Shown in pieces: positions 9,186 through 18,385 of a stretch of 64,000 nucleotides of DNA (positions are counted from its first letter, which is position 1; each line of letters starts with the position of its first letter). This DNA is from Bordetella genomosp. 9. Its GTDB lineage: Bacteria > Pseudomonadota > Gammaproteobacteria > Burkholderiales > Burkholderiaceae_B. The stretch lies in assembly GCF_002261425.1 (NCBI RefSeq), contig NZ_NEVJ01000002.1, positions 868,001 to 932,000 on the forward strand, read 5' to 3'. Made by a program: the position numbers and the translations under genes. The notes under the pieces are model-generated. The model saw nothing but the letters and a program-made list of their open reading frames with translations. It was not told the origin of the DNA and searched no databases.

Positions 9186-9211
9186 GCCAGCGTGCCAGCG
9201 TGCCAGCGTGC
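9186..9211. repeat. short tandem repeat, GCCAGCGT x3
   Basis: Three perfect copies of the 8-mer GCCAGCGT (9186-9209) plus two further bases lie in the 81-base gap between the convergent phosphatase and penicillin-binding protein genes. No function is evident. It does not form a strong terminator. Confidence 0.6.
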
Positions 9212-9218
9212 AATGGGC

Positions 9219-11888
9219 TCAGGGCCGCACCGCCATCGCGGTTGCCGGCTGCAGCGCCGCGCCGCCTGAAAAGGCGCTGCGAGGCGTGGCGGCGTTGGTG
9301 GCATCGACGCGCGGCACCGGGATGGGCGGGATGGCCGTCGGCGTGGCCTGCGAGCCCTGCGAGCCGGAGGCGGCGCCCACCGCCGGCGACGGGCGCGGCG
9401 GCCTGCCGTCATCCGCCTGCGGGACGGGAATGGGCGGGAACGCCGAGCCACCCGTCGCACCGCCCGGGGGCGGGTTGCCCGCGGGCGGCGTGGCCGGCTG
9501 CCCGTTGTTCATCATCGGCACGCCGCCCGTGCCGCCCCGGTTCAGGAAGTCACCCAGGGGATCCTCCGTGGGCAGGTCCAGGGACGCCACGGCCTGTCCG
9601 GGCGGGAACTCCGACAGATAGTATTCGCCGTTGGCCGTCAGGATGTTGTCCGGCAGCGGCCGCTTGGGCGCCACCGGGACGCCCTTGAGCGCCGTCTGCA
9701 TGTATTGCAGCCACGCCGACAGGGTCAGCCCGGCGCCGAACTCGTTGGAACCCAGTGACTTGGGTTGGTCGAAGCCCATCCACACTGTCGTGGTCAGCGC
9801 GGGCGTGTAGCCGGAAAACCAGACGTCGACCGAATCGTTGGTGGTGCCGGTCTTGCCGGCCACATCGTCGCGCTTGAGCACCTGGCGCGCACGCGCCGCC
9901 GTGCCGTAGGTGGCCACGCCGCGCAGCATGTCGTCCATGATCCACGCCACGCGCGGATCGACCACGCGGTTGGCGTCGTCGCCGGCATGCTGCGGCTGCG
10001 ATTGCATCAACACCTTGCCGCTGCTGTCCGTGACCTTGTCGATCAGGAACGGCGTCACGCGATAGCCGCCGTTGGCCCAGACGGAGTAGGCGTTGGCGAC
10101 CTGCAGCGGCGTCGCCGAACCCGCGCCCAGCGCGATGGGCAGCACCGCGGGCCAGCGGTTCTTCTCGAAACCGAAACGGGTCAGGAACTCCTGCCCGTAC
10201 GCGGGCGTGATCGCCTGCAGGATACGGATGGAGACCATGTTCTTGGACTTGTACAGCGCCTGCCGCAGCGTCAGCATGGGCTCATAGGCGTTGCCGTCGT
10301 TCTTCGGATTCCAGGCCTTGGAACCGGTCTGTTCCGCGGTCAGCGAAAACGGCATGTCGGATATCTGCGTGGCCGGCGTCAGTCCGCGTTCCAGCGCCGC
10401 GGAATAGATGAAGGGCTTGATATTGGACCCGGGCTGGCGCCACGCCTGGACCGCGCGGTTGAAGTTGCCGCGATAGAAATCGAAGCCGCCGATCATGGCG
10501 CGGATGGCGCCGTCGTCCGGCACTTCCGACACCAGGGCGCCCTGCAGCGTGGGCATGTTCAGGACTTCCCAGCCGTCGCCGTTCTTGTGCACGTACACCA
10601 CCGATCCGCGGCGCAGGCGTTCGTCGTCCTTGGCCTTGGGATTCAAGGCGCGCGCGACGACGGACAAGGCTTTCTTGTCGTCGATGGTGATGATCTCGTG
10701 CGACCCGCGCGCCACCGTGATGGACGTGGGGCTGGCGGCCAGCACGACGCCCATGTACATGTCGCCGCTGTCGGGATATTTGTCCTGCAGGCCATCGATC
10801 AGGTCGTCCAGCGCCTGCGGGTCTTTTTCGATGTCGTCGGGCAGGTCGATCTGGTCTTCCGGACCCGGATAGCGCGCGCGGCGCGTGTAGTCCAGGATGC
10901 TGGCGCGCACCGCCTGGTAGGCGGCTTCCTGGTCCTTGGCGTTGATCGTGGTGTAGACGTTCAGGCCGCGCGAATAGGTTTCGTCGCCGAACATGCCGTA
11001 CATCAGCTGCCGCGCCAGTTCGGCGGGATACTCGCCATGCACGCGGAAGGCGTTGGCGCCCGTATCCGTCGTGCCGCGTATCGTCAGCGGCTGGGCCATG
11101 GCGGCCTGGTACTGTTCTTCGGTCAGGTAGCCCAGCGCGCGCATGCGGCCCAGCACGTAGTGCTGGCGGATCTGCGCGCGCTGCAGGTTGGTGATCGGGT
11201 TGTAGCGCGACGGCGCCTTGGGGATCCCGGCCAGGACGGCGGCTTCCGCCGGCGTCACGTCGGCCAGCGGCTTGCCGAAATATGTACGCGCGGCCGCCGC
11301 GAAACCATACGCGCGATGCCCCAGGTAGATCTGGTTCATGTACAGCTCCAGGATCTGGTCCTTGGTCAACGCGGACTCGATCTTGAAGGTGAGCAGCAGT
11401 TCGTACAGCTTGCGCGTATAGGTCTTTTCGGAAGACAGGTAGAAGTTGCGCGCCACCTGCATGGTGATGGTGCTGGCGCCTTGCACCTTGGACATGCTGA
11501 GCGCGTTGGTGGCCATCGCGCGGAACACGCCGGTCCAGTCCACGCCGCCATGCTGGTAGAAGCGGTCGTCTTCGGCGGACAGCACGGCGTGCTTCATCAC
11601 GTCGGGGATCTCATCGAAGCGCAGCACGTTGCGGTGCTCTTCGCCGAACTCGCCGATCAGGACGTTGTCGGCGGTGTAGACCCGCAGCGGGATGCGCGGC
11701 CGGTAGTCCGTCATCGCGTGCAGGTCGGGCAGGCTGGGCCAGGCCAGCGCCACCGCGAGGCACAGCGCGATCAGGCCGCACGCGCCCAGGCCGGCAACGA
11801 CGATGCCCGCCTTGATGGCGAGGCGTGACAGGCTGAAGCCCGTCTTGGTCTGTGGTTGGGCTTGCTTGGATTGCGGGTGGTTGGTCAT
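9219..11888 (-). CDS. mrcA: class A penicillin-binding protein 1A (glycosyltransferase/transpeptidase)
   Basis: An 889-residue bifunctional cell-wall synthase. A membrane anchor (about 20-50) precedes the GT51 domain with catalytic Glu in SAEDDRFYQHGG (near 105) and QGASTITMQVARN. The transpeptidase carries the SxxK motif SNIK at 488-491, SKN at 548-550, and KTGTT at 679-683. A Pro/Gly/Ala-rich tail from about 782 to 889 contains two copies of PPIPVP and is longer than in E. coli PBP1A. Many betaproteobacteria carry mrcA divergent from pilMNOPQ. No pil gene is here, so this may be an additional class A PBP copy. Confidence 0.93.
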   Translation of the reverse strand: MTNHPQSKQAQPQTKTGFSLSRLAIKAGIVVAGLGACGLIALCLAVALAWPSLPDLHAMTDYRPRIPLRVYTADNVLIGEFGEEHRNVLRFDEIPDVMKHAVLSAEDDRFYQHGGVDWTGVFRAMATNALSMSKVQGASTITMQVARNFYLSSEKTYTRKLYELLLTFKIESALTKDQILELYMNQIYLGHRAYGFAAAARTYFGKPLADVTPAEAAVLAGIPKAPSRYNPITNLQRAQIRQHYVLGRMRALGYLTEEQYQAAMAQPLTIRGTTDTGANAFRVHGEYPAELARQLMYGMFGDETYSRGLNVYTTINAKDQEAAYQAVRASILDYTRRARYPGPEDQIDLPDDIEKDPQALDDLIDGLQDKYPDSGDMYMGVVLAASPTSITVARGSHEIITIDDKKALSVVARALNPKAKDDERLRRGSVVYVHKNGDGWEVLNMPTLQGALVSEVPDDGAIRAMIGGFDFYRGNFNRAVQAWRQPGSNIKPFIYSAALERGLTPATQISDMPFSLTAEQTGSKAWNPKNDGNAYEPMLTLRQALYKSKNMVSIRILQAITPAYGQEFLTRFGFEKNRWPAVLPIALGAGSATPLQVANAYSVWANGGYRVTPFLIDKVTDSSGKVLMQSQPQHAGDDANRVVDPRVAWIMDDMLRGVATYGTAARARQVLKRDDVAGKTGTTNDSVDVWFSGYTPALTTTVWMGFDQPKSLGSNEFGAGLTLSAWLQYMQTALKGVPVAPKRPLPDNILTANGEYYLSEFPPGQAVASLDLPTEDPLGDFLNRGGTGGVPMMNNGQPATPPAGNPPPGGATGGSAFPPIPVPQADDGRPPRPSPAVGAASGSQGSQATPTAIPPIPVPRVDATNAATPRSAFSGGAALQPATAMAVRP

Positions 11889-12046
11889 TCGCTGGCGAAA
11901 CTGGGGCAGAGCTGCATAGACCCGGCCCGATCGGTGAAGGTTTCAACAACGTGCATTATCGCAGGCCGGGCCAGCGCGAGCGCGTATGGGGACGGAGCGG
12001 GGCGGTGTCGCGTGCGATGCCGCCAAACATCGGGCAGAAGCTGACT

Positions 12047-12856
12047 TCAACCTGAAACTGGCTGGTTCAGATAGGTGTTGGGCGTGGTGCCCATCGCCCG
12101 CCGAAACATGGCGGCGAAGGCGCTGGGACTGCGGTAGCCCAACTCGGCGGCGATCCGCGCCACCGGCTGCCCCAAAGACAGGCGCCCGACCGCGTCCGCC
12201 AGCCGCACCTGCTGCACCCATTGCCGGTAGTTCAGGCCGAGTTCGGCCTGGAACAGGCGGATCAGCGTGCGGCCGCTGGCGCCGACCTCCTGGCCCCAGT
12301 CCTCGATGGTGCGATCCAGCCCCGGTTGGGCCAGGATCGCGCGGCATACCGCCTGCAGGCGCCGGTCTGTGGGCCAGGGAATATGGATGGGGAGCACCTT
12401 GGCTTCGGCCAGTTCGGCCAGGGTCAGGGCCGCGATCTGTCCGGCACGGCCGGCCATCGGATATTCGATGGGCAGGCACATCAGCGCCAGGATCAGCTCG
12501 CGCAGCAGGCCGTTGACTTCGATCACGCAGCATTCCGGCCACAGGTTGCGGGCGGCCTCCGGGGAGACGTAGAGGGTCCGCATGGATACCGGGCCGACCA
12601 TCTCCACCTGATGCTCGATGCCGGCCGGCACCCAGAAGGCCCGCCGGGGCGGCAGCGCCCACATGCCTTGCGCCGTGGTCACCCGCATGACGCCTTCCAC
12701 GGCGTAGAGCAACTGTCCGCGCGGGTGTTGGTGCGGCCCGGTGGTGTCGCGCGCGGTGAATTCCTTGGCCATGGCGGTGACGGCGCGCGGCACGCCCTGG
12801 TAATCGTCGGCGTCGATGCTGCGGGAAGGGTATGCGGCGGGGGGGTGAGCGGGCAT
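12047..12856 (-). CDS. AraC family transcriptional regulator with cupin sensor domain
   Basis: A 269-residue regulator. A cupin-like sensor with HQHPRGQLLYAVEG lies at about 40-55. The C-terminal double helix-turn-helix includes LGLNYRQWVQQVRLADAVGR and ELGYRSPSAFAAMFRRAMG. It is divergent from the Fsr-type MFS pump at 13006 and is the natural candidate to control it. The start at 12856 has no ribosome-binding site: the position where one would lie is filled by a hexanucleotide repeat. A downstream Met at residue 29 is an alternative but would shorten the sensor. Confidence 0.88.
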   Translation of the reverse strand: MPAHPPAAYPSRSIDADDYQGVPRAVTAMAKEFTARDTTGPHQHPRGQLLYAVEGVMRVTTAQGMWALPPRRAFWVPAGIEHQVEMVGPVSMRTLYVSPEAARNLWPECCVIEVNGLLRELILALMCLPIEYPMAGRAGQIAALTLAELAEAKVLPIHIPWPTDRRLQAVCRAILAQPGLDRTIEDWGQEVGASGRTLIRLFQAELGLNYRQWVQQVRLADAVGRLSLGQPVARIAAELGYRSPSAFAAMFRRAMGTTPNTYLNQPVSG

Positions 12857-12860
12857 GACG

Positions 12861-12893
12861 TTGGCGTTGGCGTTGGCGTGGGCGTGGGCGTGG
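12861..12893. repeat. hexanucleotide tandem repeat before AraC start
   Basis: Five and a half units of a 6-mer: TTGGCG three times (12861-12878), then TGGGCG twice and TGG. The array begins 4 bases upstream of the AraC ATG on the minus strand, exactly where a Shine-Dalgarno site would be. Units of six would keep any reading frame, so slippage would alter spacing or leader length and not coding frame. Confidence 0.65.
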
Positions 12894-13005
12894 ACCGGAC
12901 CAGACGATCAGCCGCTAGTGTCACTTAAACGATGAAGGTTGTCACCCCGCCGATCGCATGACTTATTACACTTCGGGTTACCCCTTATCACTACTTTTTT
13001 TGGCC

Positions 13006-14262
13006 ATGAACGCTCCCTTGCCGAATACCGCAACGGTTCCCGCCGCCGCCACGCCGGCCGCGCCCATGCCCGCGGCCCAGACGTCCACCGCATTCAAGGT
13101 GCTGGGCGCGATCAGCGTGGCGCATCTGATGAACGACATGATCCAGTCGATCCTGTTGGCCATCTATCCGATGCTCAAGGACTCGTTCTCGCTGAGCTTC
13201 AGCCAGATCGGCTTCATCACGCTGACCTATCAGATCGCCGCGTCGCTGCTGCAGCCCTGCGTGGGGCTGTACACGGACAAGCGGCCCTTGCCGTATTCGC
13301 TGCCGGTGGGCATGGGCTTCACGCTGGTCGGCCTGCTGCTGTTGTCGGTCGCGCCGTCGTATCCCTACATCCTGCTGGCGGCGATCCTGGTCGGGACCGG
13401 TTCGTCGGTGTTCCACCCGGAATCCTCGCGCGTGGCGCGGATGGCGTCGGGCGGGCGGCATGGACTGGCCCAGTCCCTGTTCCAGGTCGGCGGCAACGTC
13501 GGTTCCGCGATGGGGCCGCTGCTGGCGGCCCTGGTCATCATTCCGCACGGGCAGGGCAGCGTGGCGTGGTTCTCGCTGGCGGCCTTGTTCGGCATGCTGG
13601 TCCTGATCGGCGTCGGTCGCTGGTACGCCGGCAACCGCTGGCGCCTCAAGCCCAAGGCGCGCGCGGCGGGCGGCCCGGCGCCGCTGAGCCGCAAGCGCGT
13701 GGGGCTCACGCTGGGCGTGCTGGCGGTGCTGATCTTCTCCAAGTACTTCTACCTGGCGAGCCTGAACAGCTACTTCACCTTCTACCTGATGGACAAGTTC
13801 GCGCTGCCGGTGCGTTCGGCGCAGCTGTACCTGTTCATCTTCCTGGCGGCCGTGGCCGTAGGGACGGTGGCGGGCGGGCCGATCGGCGATCGCGTCGGCC
13901 GCAAGGCGGTGATCTGGACTTCGATCCTGGGCGTCACGCCGTTCACGCTGGCGCTGCCGTACGCGAATCTGTTCTGGACGGGCGTGCTGGTGGCGATCAT
14001 CGGCTTGATCCTGGCGTCGGCGTTCGCCGCCATCGTGGTGTATGCGCAGGAACTGGTGCCGGGCAAGGTGGGGACCATCGCCGGCCTGTTCTTCGGCTTT
14101 GCCTTCGGCATGGGCGGCGTGGGCGCCGCGGTGCTGGGCCATATCGCGGACATCACCAGCATCACCTACGTCTACAAGCTGTGCTCGTTCCTGCCCTTCC
14201 TGGGGATGATGGCGATATTCCTGCCCGACATGGAACGCGGCGGCCGGCCCGCCAGGGCCTGA
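13006..14262 (+). CDS. MFS transporter, fosmidomycin resistance (Fsr) type
   Basis: A 418-residue, 12-helix transporter (434 if the upstream ATG at 12958 is used; neither start has a clear ribosome-binding site). The segments HLMNDMIQSILLAIYPMLKD near the start and GTGSSVFHPESSRVARMASGG after helix 4 are typical of the Fsr family of proton-driven exporters. E. coli Fsr confers fosmidomycin resistance. An Ala/Pro-rich cytoplasmic N-terminus precedes helix 1. It is divergent from an AraC regulator. The true substrate is unknown. Confidence 0.88.
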   Translation: MNAPLPNTATVPAAATPAAPMPAAQTSTAFKVLGAISVAHLMNDMIQSILLAIYPMLKDSFSLSFSQIGFITLTYQIAASLLQPCVGLYTDKRPLPYSLPVGMGFTLVGLLLLSVAPSYPYILLAAILVGTGSSVFHPESSRVARMASGGRHGLAQSLFQVGGNVGSAMGPLLAALVIIPHGQGSVAWFSLAALFGMLVLIGVGRWYAGNRWRLKPKARAAGGPAPLSRKRVGLTLGVLAVLIFSKYFYLASLNSYFTFYLMDKFALPVRSAQLYLFIFLAAVAVGTVAGGPIGDRVGRKAVIWTSILGVTPFTLALPYANLFWTGVLVAIIGLILASAFAAIVVYAQELVPGKVGTIAGLFFGFAFGMGGVGAAVLGHIADITSITYVYKLCSFLPFLGMMAIFLPDMERGGRPARA

Positions 14263-14270
14263 CCGCCGGC

Positions 14271-14303
14271 CTCAAGCCTTGAACTGCAGGATCAAGGCTT
14301 GAG
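14271..14303. terminator. inverted repeat between convergent MFS and peptidase genes
   Basis: CTCAAGCCTTGA (14271-14282) and TCAAGGCTTGAG (14292-14303) are perfect 12-base inverted arms with a 9-base loop. The right arm covers the last codons and stop of the peptidase. Placement between convergent genes fits a bidirectional terminator, although there is no clear T-run on either side. Confidence 0.55.
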
Positions 14304-16205
14304 GTGTTGCACGAAGAACTTTTCCATGGCTTCGTAGAACTCGAACTTGTTCTCGTCGTTGTGGAAACCGTGGCCTTCGTTGTCCTTGACCATGTATTCC
14401 ACTTCCACGCCGCGCGCGCGCAAGGCCTCGACGACCTGGTCGCTTTCCGCCTTGTTCACGCGCGGGTCTTTGGCGCCCTGCGCAATGAACAGGGGCGTCT
14501 TGATCCGGTCGACGTGCAGGGCCGGCGACGTGGCCCGCAGCCGCTCCTGGTCTTTTTCCGGATTGCCGACCATGTCGTACATCTTTTCCAGCAGCGGCTT
14601 CCAGTAGGGCGGAATCGTGTTCATGAAAGTGAACAGGTTGGACACCCCGACATAGTCGACCGCCGCGGCGTACAGGTCGGGCGTGAAGGTGATCCCCGCC
14701 AGCGTCGCGTAGCCGCCATAACTGCCGCCGTAGATGCCGATGCGCTTGGGATCGGCGATGCCCTGCGAAATCAGCCACTGCACGCCGTCGGTGATGTCGT
14801 CCTGCATCGCCAGGCCCCATTGCCCGAAGCTGGCTTCCCAGAACTTGCGTCCATAGCCCGTGGAGCCGCGGAAGTTGATCTGCAGCACCCCGAAGCCCCG
14901 GTTCGCCAGGAACTGGGCTTCGGCGTTATAGCCCCAGCTGTCGCGCGCCCACGGACCGCCATGGGGATTGACGATGATGGGCAGGCCGCGCGGTTCCCGG
15001 CCCACGGGCAGCGTCAGGTATCCGTGCAGCGTCAGGCCGTCGCGGCTTTGATAGGTGATCGGTTGGACCGGCGCCATGTCGGCTTCCGGCAGGGCGGGAT
15101 TGATGTCGGCCAGCTTGACCAGCGTGTCGCTCTTGACGTCGTATACGTAGCGTGAGCCCGGCGTGCGGTCGTTGTACGCCGCGACGATGAACTTGTCTTC
15201 GGCGCGCGTCTCGCCCTGCAGCGCGAATTCATAGCCCTGCAGGCGGTCGGCCAGTTTGCGGTAGATGCCTTCGATCTGCATGTCGAAGAACTTGCGCTGC
15301 GGCTTGTCGGTTTCGTAGGTCGCCACCGTCAGCACCTTGCGACGGCGCGAATAGCCCAGGCCGCCCAGGTCCGCCTTGCGCGGATCGAAGAGCATTTCCT
15401 CCACGTCGGGCTGGGCGGGATCGATGCGCACCAGCGCCAGCGTGTCGCGGCCGCGGTTGCTCAGCGCATAGAGCTGCTTGTCGTCGAAGGTGAACAGCGC
15501 CGGGCTGACGGTGGTGCGATAGTCGGTGGTGATCAAGGGGCGGAAGGGCTGCTCTTCGTCGTCGCGGTACAGCAGCGTCGTGTTCAGGCCGTCGCTGGTG
15601 ATCGCGGCGCGCACCTTGCCGGCGTGGTCGGTCTGCCAGCCCACCACATTGCCGGGGTTCTGCGCCACGCGCACCGATACGCCGGTGTGGACGTTCACGC
15701 GGTAGACGTCGAAGACCTGCGGGTCGCGCTGGTTATGGCTGATCAGGATGTGCTGGGGATCGTCTTCCAGGTCGTCCGCGATGCCGGCGCGCACCTGCTC
15801 GAACGGCGTCAGGTCCACGACCTTGCCGTCGTGCACGTTGACCGCCAGGACGTGGAAATTCTCGTCGCCGCCGAAATCCTTGGCGTAGAGGATGGTGTCG
15901 GAGCCCTTCCATACGTAGCTGCCGATGTCGCGCGCCGTTTCGCTGGTGATCTTGCGGGGCTCGCCTACCGGCGTGGCGCCTTCCAGCGACTGGACGAAGA
16001 TGTTCATGCGCGGCGGTTGGCCTTCCACGCTGACCGGGCGCATGAAGGCGATCATGCTGCCGTCGTCGGACAGGCGGAAATAACCGCGGTCGGGATTGCG
16101 GAAAAAATCCTTCAGGGGGTACTGCCGCGGCGCCGCGGCGGGCGCGCCGGGCGTGGCGCCGATCAGGGTCGCCGCCAGCAGGGTGCGCGTCATGAATTTG
16201 AACAA
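14292..16205 (-). CDS. S9 family peptidase (prolyl oligopeptidase type), exported
   Basis: A 637-residue serine peptidase. A signal peptide (FKFMTRTLLAATLIGATPGAPAA) precedes a beta-propeller-like region and the C-terminal alpha/beta-hydrolase domain. Ser495 in GGSYGGYA, Asp580 in GAKDPRV and His612 in NEGHGFHN form the triad. A TTG start at 16205 is chosen because AAAAGGAGACCGCA places a strong ribosome-binding site 6 bases before it. The ATG four codons later would be too distant from that site. It probably degrades oligopeptides in the periplasm. Confidence 0.88.
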   Translation of the reverse strand: MFKFMTRTLLAATLIGATPGAPAAAPRQYPLKDFFRNPDRGYFRLSDDGSMIAFMRPVSVEGQPPRMNIFVQSLEGATPVGEPRKITSETARDIGSYVWKGSDTILYAKDFGGDENFHVLAVNVHDGKVVDLTPFEQVRAGIADDLEDDPQHILISHNQRDPQVFDVYRVNVHTGVSVRVAQNPGNVVGWQTDHAGKVRAAITSDGLNTTLLYRDDEEQPFRPLITTDYRTTVSPALFTFDDKQLYALSNRGRDTLALVRIDPAQPDVEEMLFDPRKADLGGLGYSRRRKVLTVATYETDKPQRKFFDMQIEGIYRKLADRLQGYEFALQGETRAEDKFIVAAYNDRTPGSRYVYDVKSDTLVKLADINPALPEADMAPVQPITYQSRDGLTLHGYLTLPVGREPRGLPIIVNPHGGPWARDSWGYNAEAQFLANRGFGVLQINFRGSTGYGRKFWEASFGQWGLAMQDDITDGVQWLISQGIADPKRIGIYGGSYGGYATLAGITFTPDLYAAAVDYVGVSNLFTFMNTIPPYWKPLLEKMYDMVGNPEKDQERLRATSPALHVDRIKTPLFIAQGAKDPRVNKAESDQVVEALRARGVEVEYMVKDNEGHGFHNDENKFEFYEAMEKFFVQHLKP

Positions 16206-16362
16206 TGCGGTCTCCTTTTGAGTCGCCGTGTGGTCCGGTGGCGCGGTGTGCGCGCAATCCGTTCGATGATGCCACGCCACGCGGGGGCATGTCGAACCGG
16301 GCGCCCGGCAACCCGCGCCGCGCCGGATGAGGGATAATTGCGCCTCCTTGATCGGAGGACCT

Positions 16363-16803
16363 ATGTTCAGGATATATGCCGCGGCCGCCATGCTGGCCTT
16401 CGGCCTGGCCGGATGCACGTTCGGCATCGCGCCCGGCCGCGTGTCGCCGTCCGGCGATTACAAAATCGCGGTCAACTACCAGTCAGCCTACAGCGTCGCC
16501 AAGGCCCAGGCCGAGCAATGCCTGACCGGCAAGTCGGCCTATCGGGTGGTGGGCAATCTGGATACTGTCGGCCGCAAGGGCCAGGTAAAGGTACTGGCAC
16601 CGTTTACCGACAACAATATCGCGCTGGTCAACCTGTCGGCCATCGACGATCAGAATACGGATGTACACATCGAAATGTGGGGTGAGGGCATCTGGAATGC
16701 CGACGCCGTGACCGCGATGCGCGACGCCATCCGATTCCAGATTCCGGCCTGCACGTCCTACATGCCGTCCGATCCCACGGTCAAGAGCAAGCCGGCCCGC
16801 TAG
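16363..16803 (+). CDS. small lipoprotein, BPTD_2524-like
   Basis: A 146-residue predicted lipoprotein. ATG at 16363 follows ATCGGAGGACCT, a strong ribosome-binding site. The signal peptide ends in the lipobox LAGC, with Cys19 the likely lipidation site. The mature protein has no motif I recognise. It resembles lipoproteins annotated as the BPTD_2524 family in Bordetella, from memory only. It is convergent with the thioesterase gene and the two stop codons share bases 16800-16803. Confidence 0.75.
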   Translation: MFRIYAAAAMLAFGLAGCTFGIAPGRVSPSGDYKIAVNYQSAYSVAKAQAEQCLTGKSAYRVVGNLDTVGRKGQVKVLAPFTDNNIALVNLSAIDDQNTDVHIEMWGEGIWNADAVTAMRDAIRFQIPACTSYMPSDPTVKSKPAR

Positions 16804-17258
16804 TCCGTTCCCACCCGCGCCGGCTGCCCGGCGCCGGGCTTGGGGCGGACGATACGGAAGGTGCCGGAAGCCTTGCAGACCACCTCGCCACCGGCGTTGC
16901 GGATCTCGCCTTCGCAGAACGCGATGGAGCGGCCGCGCTTCAGGCAGCGCGCCTCGATGACCAGGTCGCCATCGGCGGGCGTGAAGAAACTGGTGGTCAT
17001 ATCTATGGTGGCCATGCTGACGCCCGGCTCCATGTCGGCGCGGGCCGCGGCGCTGAGCGTGAAATCCAATACGCTCATCAGGGTGCCGCCGTGCACGTCG
17101 CCGCGGCTATTGGTAAGCTGCACGCGCCAGGGCAGGCGGGTCCGCGCCAGGCCGGGTTCGATATGATCGGGCAGCAGCCCCAGGTACTCCATCAGCGGGA
17201 TGTGGGCGCCGAAGTAATCGGTGCCGGTGCTCGGGTTGTCGCGGTGCTTCGTTTCCAT
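16800..17258 (-). CDS. PaaI family thioesterase (hotdog fold)
   Basis: A 152-residue single hotdog-domain protein. The pattern [20 protein letters not shown] contains the conserved H-G-G-x-x-x-x-x-x-D active-site segment of the PaaI/YdiI group of acyl-CoA thioesterases. It is divergent from dinB with a 29-base gap. Substrate preference is not inferable. Confidence 0.85.
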   Translation of the reverse strand: METKHRDNPSTGTDYFGAHIPLMEYLGLLPDHIEPGLARTRLPWRVQLTNSRGDVHGGTLMSVLDFTLSAAARADMEPGVSMATIDMTTSFFTPADGDLVIEARCLKRGRSIAFCEGEIRNAGGEVVCKASGTFRIVRPKPGAGQPARVGTD

Positions 17259-17287
17259 AAGCGTTCGGTTTGTCGTTGATCATCACC

Positions 17288-18358
17288 ATGCGGAAAATCG
17301 TACATATCGACATGGACGCCTTCTACGCGTCGGTCGAACAGCGCGACGATCCCACGCTGCGCGGCCTGCCCGTCGTGGTGGCCTGGAAGGGGCCGCGTTC
17401 GGTGGTGTGCGCGGCGTCGTACGAGGCGCGCCGCTTCGGCGTGCATTCGGCCATGTCGGTGGCGCGGGCGCTGCGCCTGTGTCCGCAGGCGATATACGTC
17501 GCGCCGGATTTTACGCGGTATCGCGACGTTTCCCGCCAGGTGCGCGAGATATTCGTTCGCCACACGGACATCGTCGAACCGCTGTCGCTGGACGAGGCCT
17601 ATCTGGACGTCACGTCCAACAAGCTGTCGCTGCCTTCGGCCACCGAGGTGGCGCAGATCATACGGCGCCAGATCCGCGAGGAAACCGGCTTGACGGCCTC
17701 GGCCGGCGTGGCGCCCAACAAATTCCTGGCCAAGATCGCTTCGGACTGGAACAAGCCGGACGGCATTTTCGTGGTGCGGCCGCGTGATGTCATGGCCTTC
17801 CTGCGGCCGCTGCCTGTGCGCAAGGTGCCGGGGGTGGGCAAGGTGACGCAGGCGAAAATGGAAGAGCTCGGCATCCTGACGGTGGGCGACCTGGAGTCGC
17901 GGCCGGTGGACGAGCTCGAGCACCACTTCGGCCGTTATGGCCGCCGCCTGCATGAACTGGCGCATGGCATCGACGATCGCGCGGTGGAGGCGGACCAGGT
18001 GGCGCAGCAGGTCAGCGCCGAGACGACTTTCGAAACGGATTTGCGGCTGGAAGAGCTTGGCGAAGCCATCGGCCGGCTGGCCGAACGCGTATGGGAGCAG
18101 GCCTCGCGCAAGCGGGGCATCGGCCGCACGATCACGCTGAAGCTGAAGACCGATCGCTTCCGGCTGCTGACGCGCAGCCATACGCTGCCGGGCGCGCCGG
18201 CGTCGGCGCAGGCGCTGGCCGAGATGGCCAGGCAACTGCGCGGCCGCGTGGAATTGCCGGCTTCGACGCTCTACCGGCTGGTGGGCGTAGGAATGAGCAA
18301 CTTTCCCGACGGCGAGGATATCGCGCGACAGGTGGAGCTGTTCGGCGAGCTGGGGTAG
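17288..18358 (+). CDS. dinB: DNA polymerase IV (Y family, translesion)
   Basis: A 356-residue Y-family polymerase for translesion synthesis. The metal-binding acidic residues are intact: Asp8 in HIDMDAFYASVEQ and Asp102-Glu103 in SLDEAYLDV. The GVAPNKFLAKIASDWNKPDG segment and the helix-hairpin-helix VPGVGKVTQAKMEELGI are typical of DinB. Start 17288 (MRKIVHIDMD) matches the family; a TTG six codons upstream is less likely. I see no LexA box in the short upstream gap. A second translesion system, imuA-imuB-dnaE2, lies at 38194-43543. Confidence 0.95.
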   Translation: MRKIVHIDMDAFYASVEQRDDPTLRGLPVVVAWKGPRSVVCAASYEARRFGVHSAMSVARALRLCPQAIYVAPDFTRYRDVSRQVREIFVRHTDIVEPLSLDEAYLDVTSNKLSLPSATEVAQIIRRQIREETGLTASAGVAPNKFLAKIASDWNKPDGIFVVRPRDVMAFLRPLPVRKVPGVGKVTQAKMEELGILTVGDLESRPVDELEHHFGRYGRRLHELAHGIDDRAVEADQVAQQVSAETTFETDLRLEELGEAIGRLAERVWEQASRKRGIGRTITLKLKTDRFRLLTRSHTLPGAPASAQALAEMARQLRGRVELPASTLYRLVGVGMSNFPDGEDIARQVELFGELG

Positions 18359-18385
18359 GCCCACCCCAGTCGCGCCGCGGCGGGG

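Noticed and set aside
9765..11828. Long open frame on the plus strand (687 codons) opposite the PBP1A gene
   Set aside because: Composition is His/Arg/Gly/Ala-rich with no motif, and it is the antisense of a gene with intact PBP1A catalytic motifs. High GC content produces such frames.
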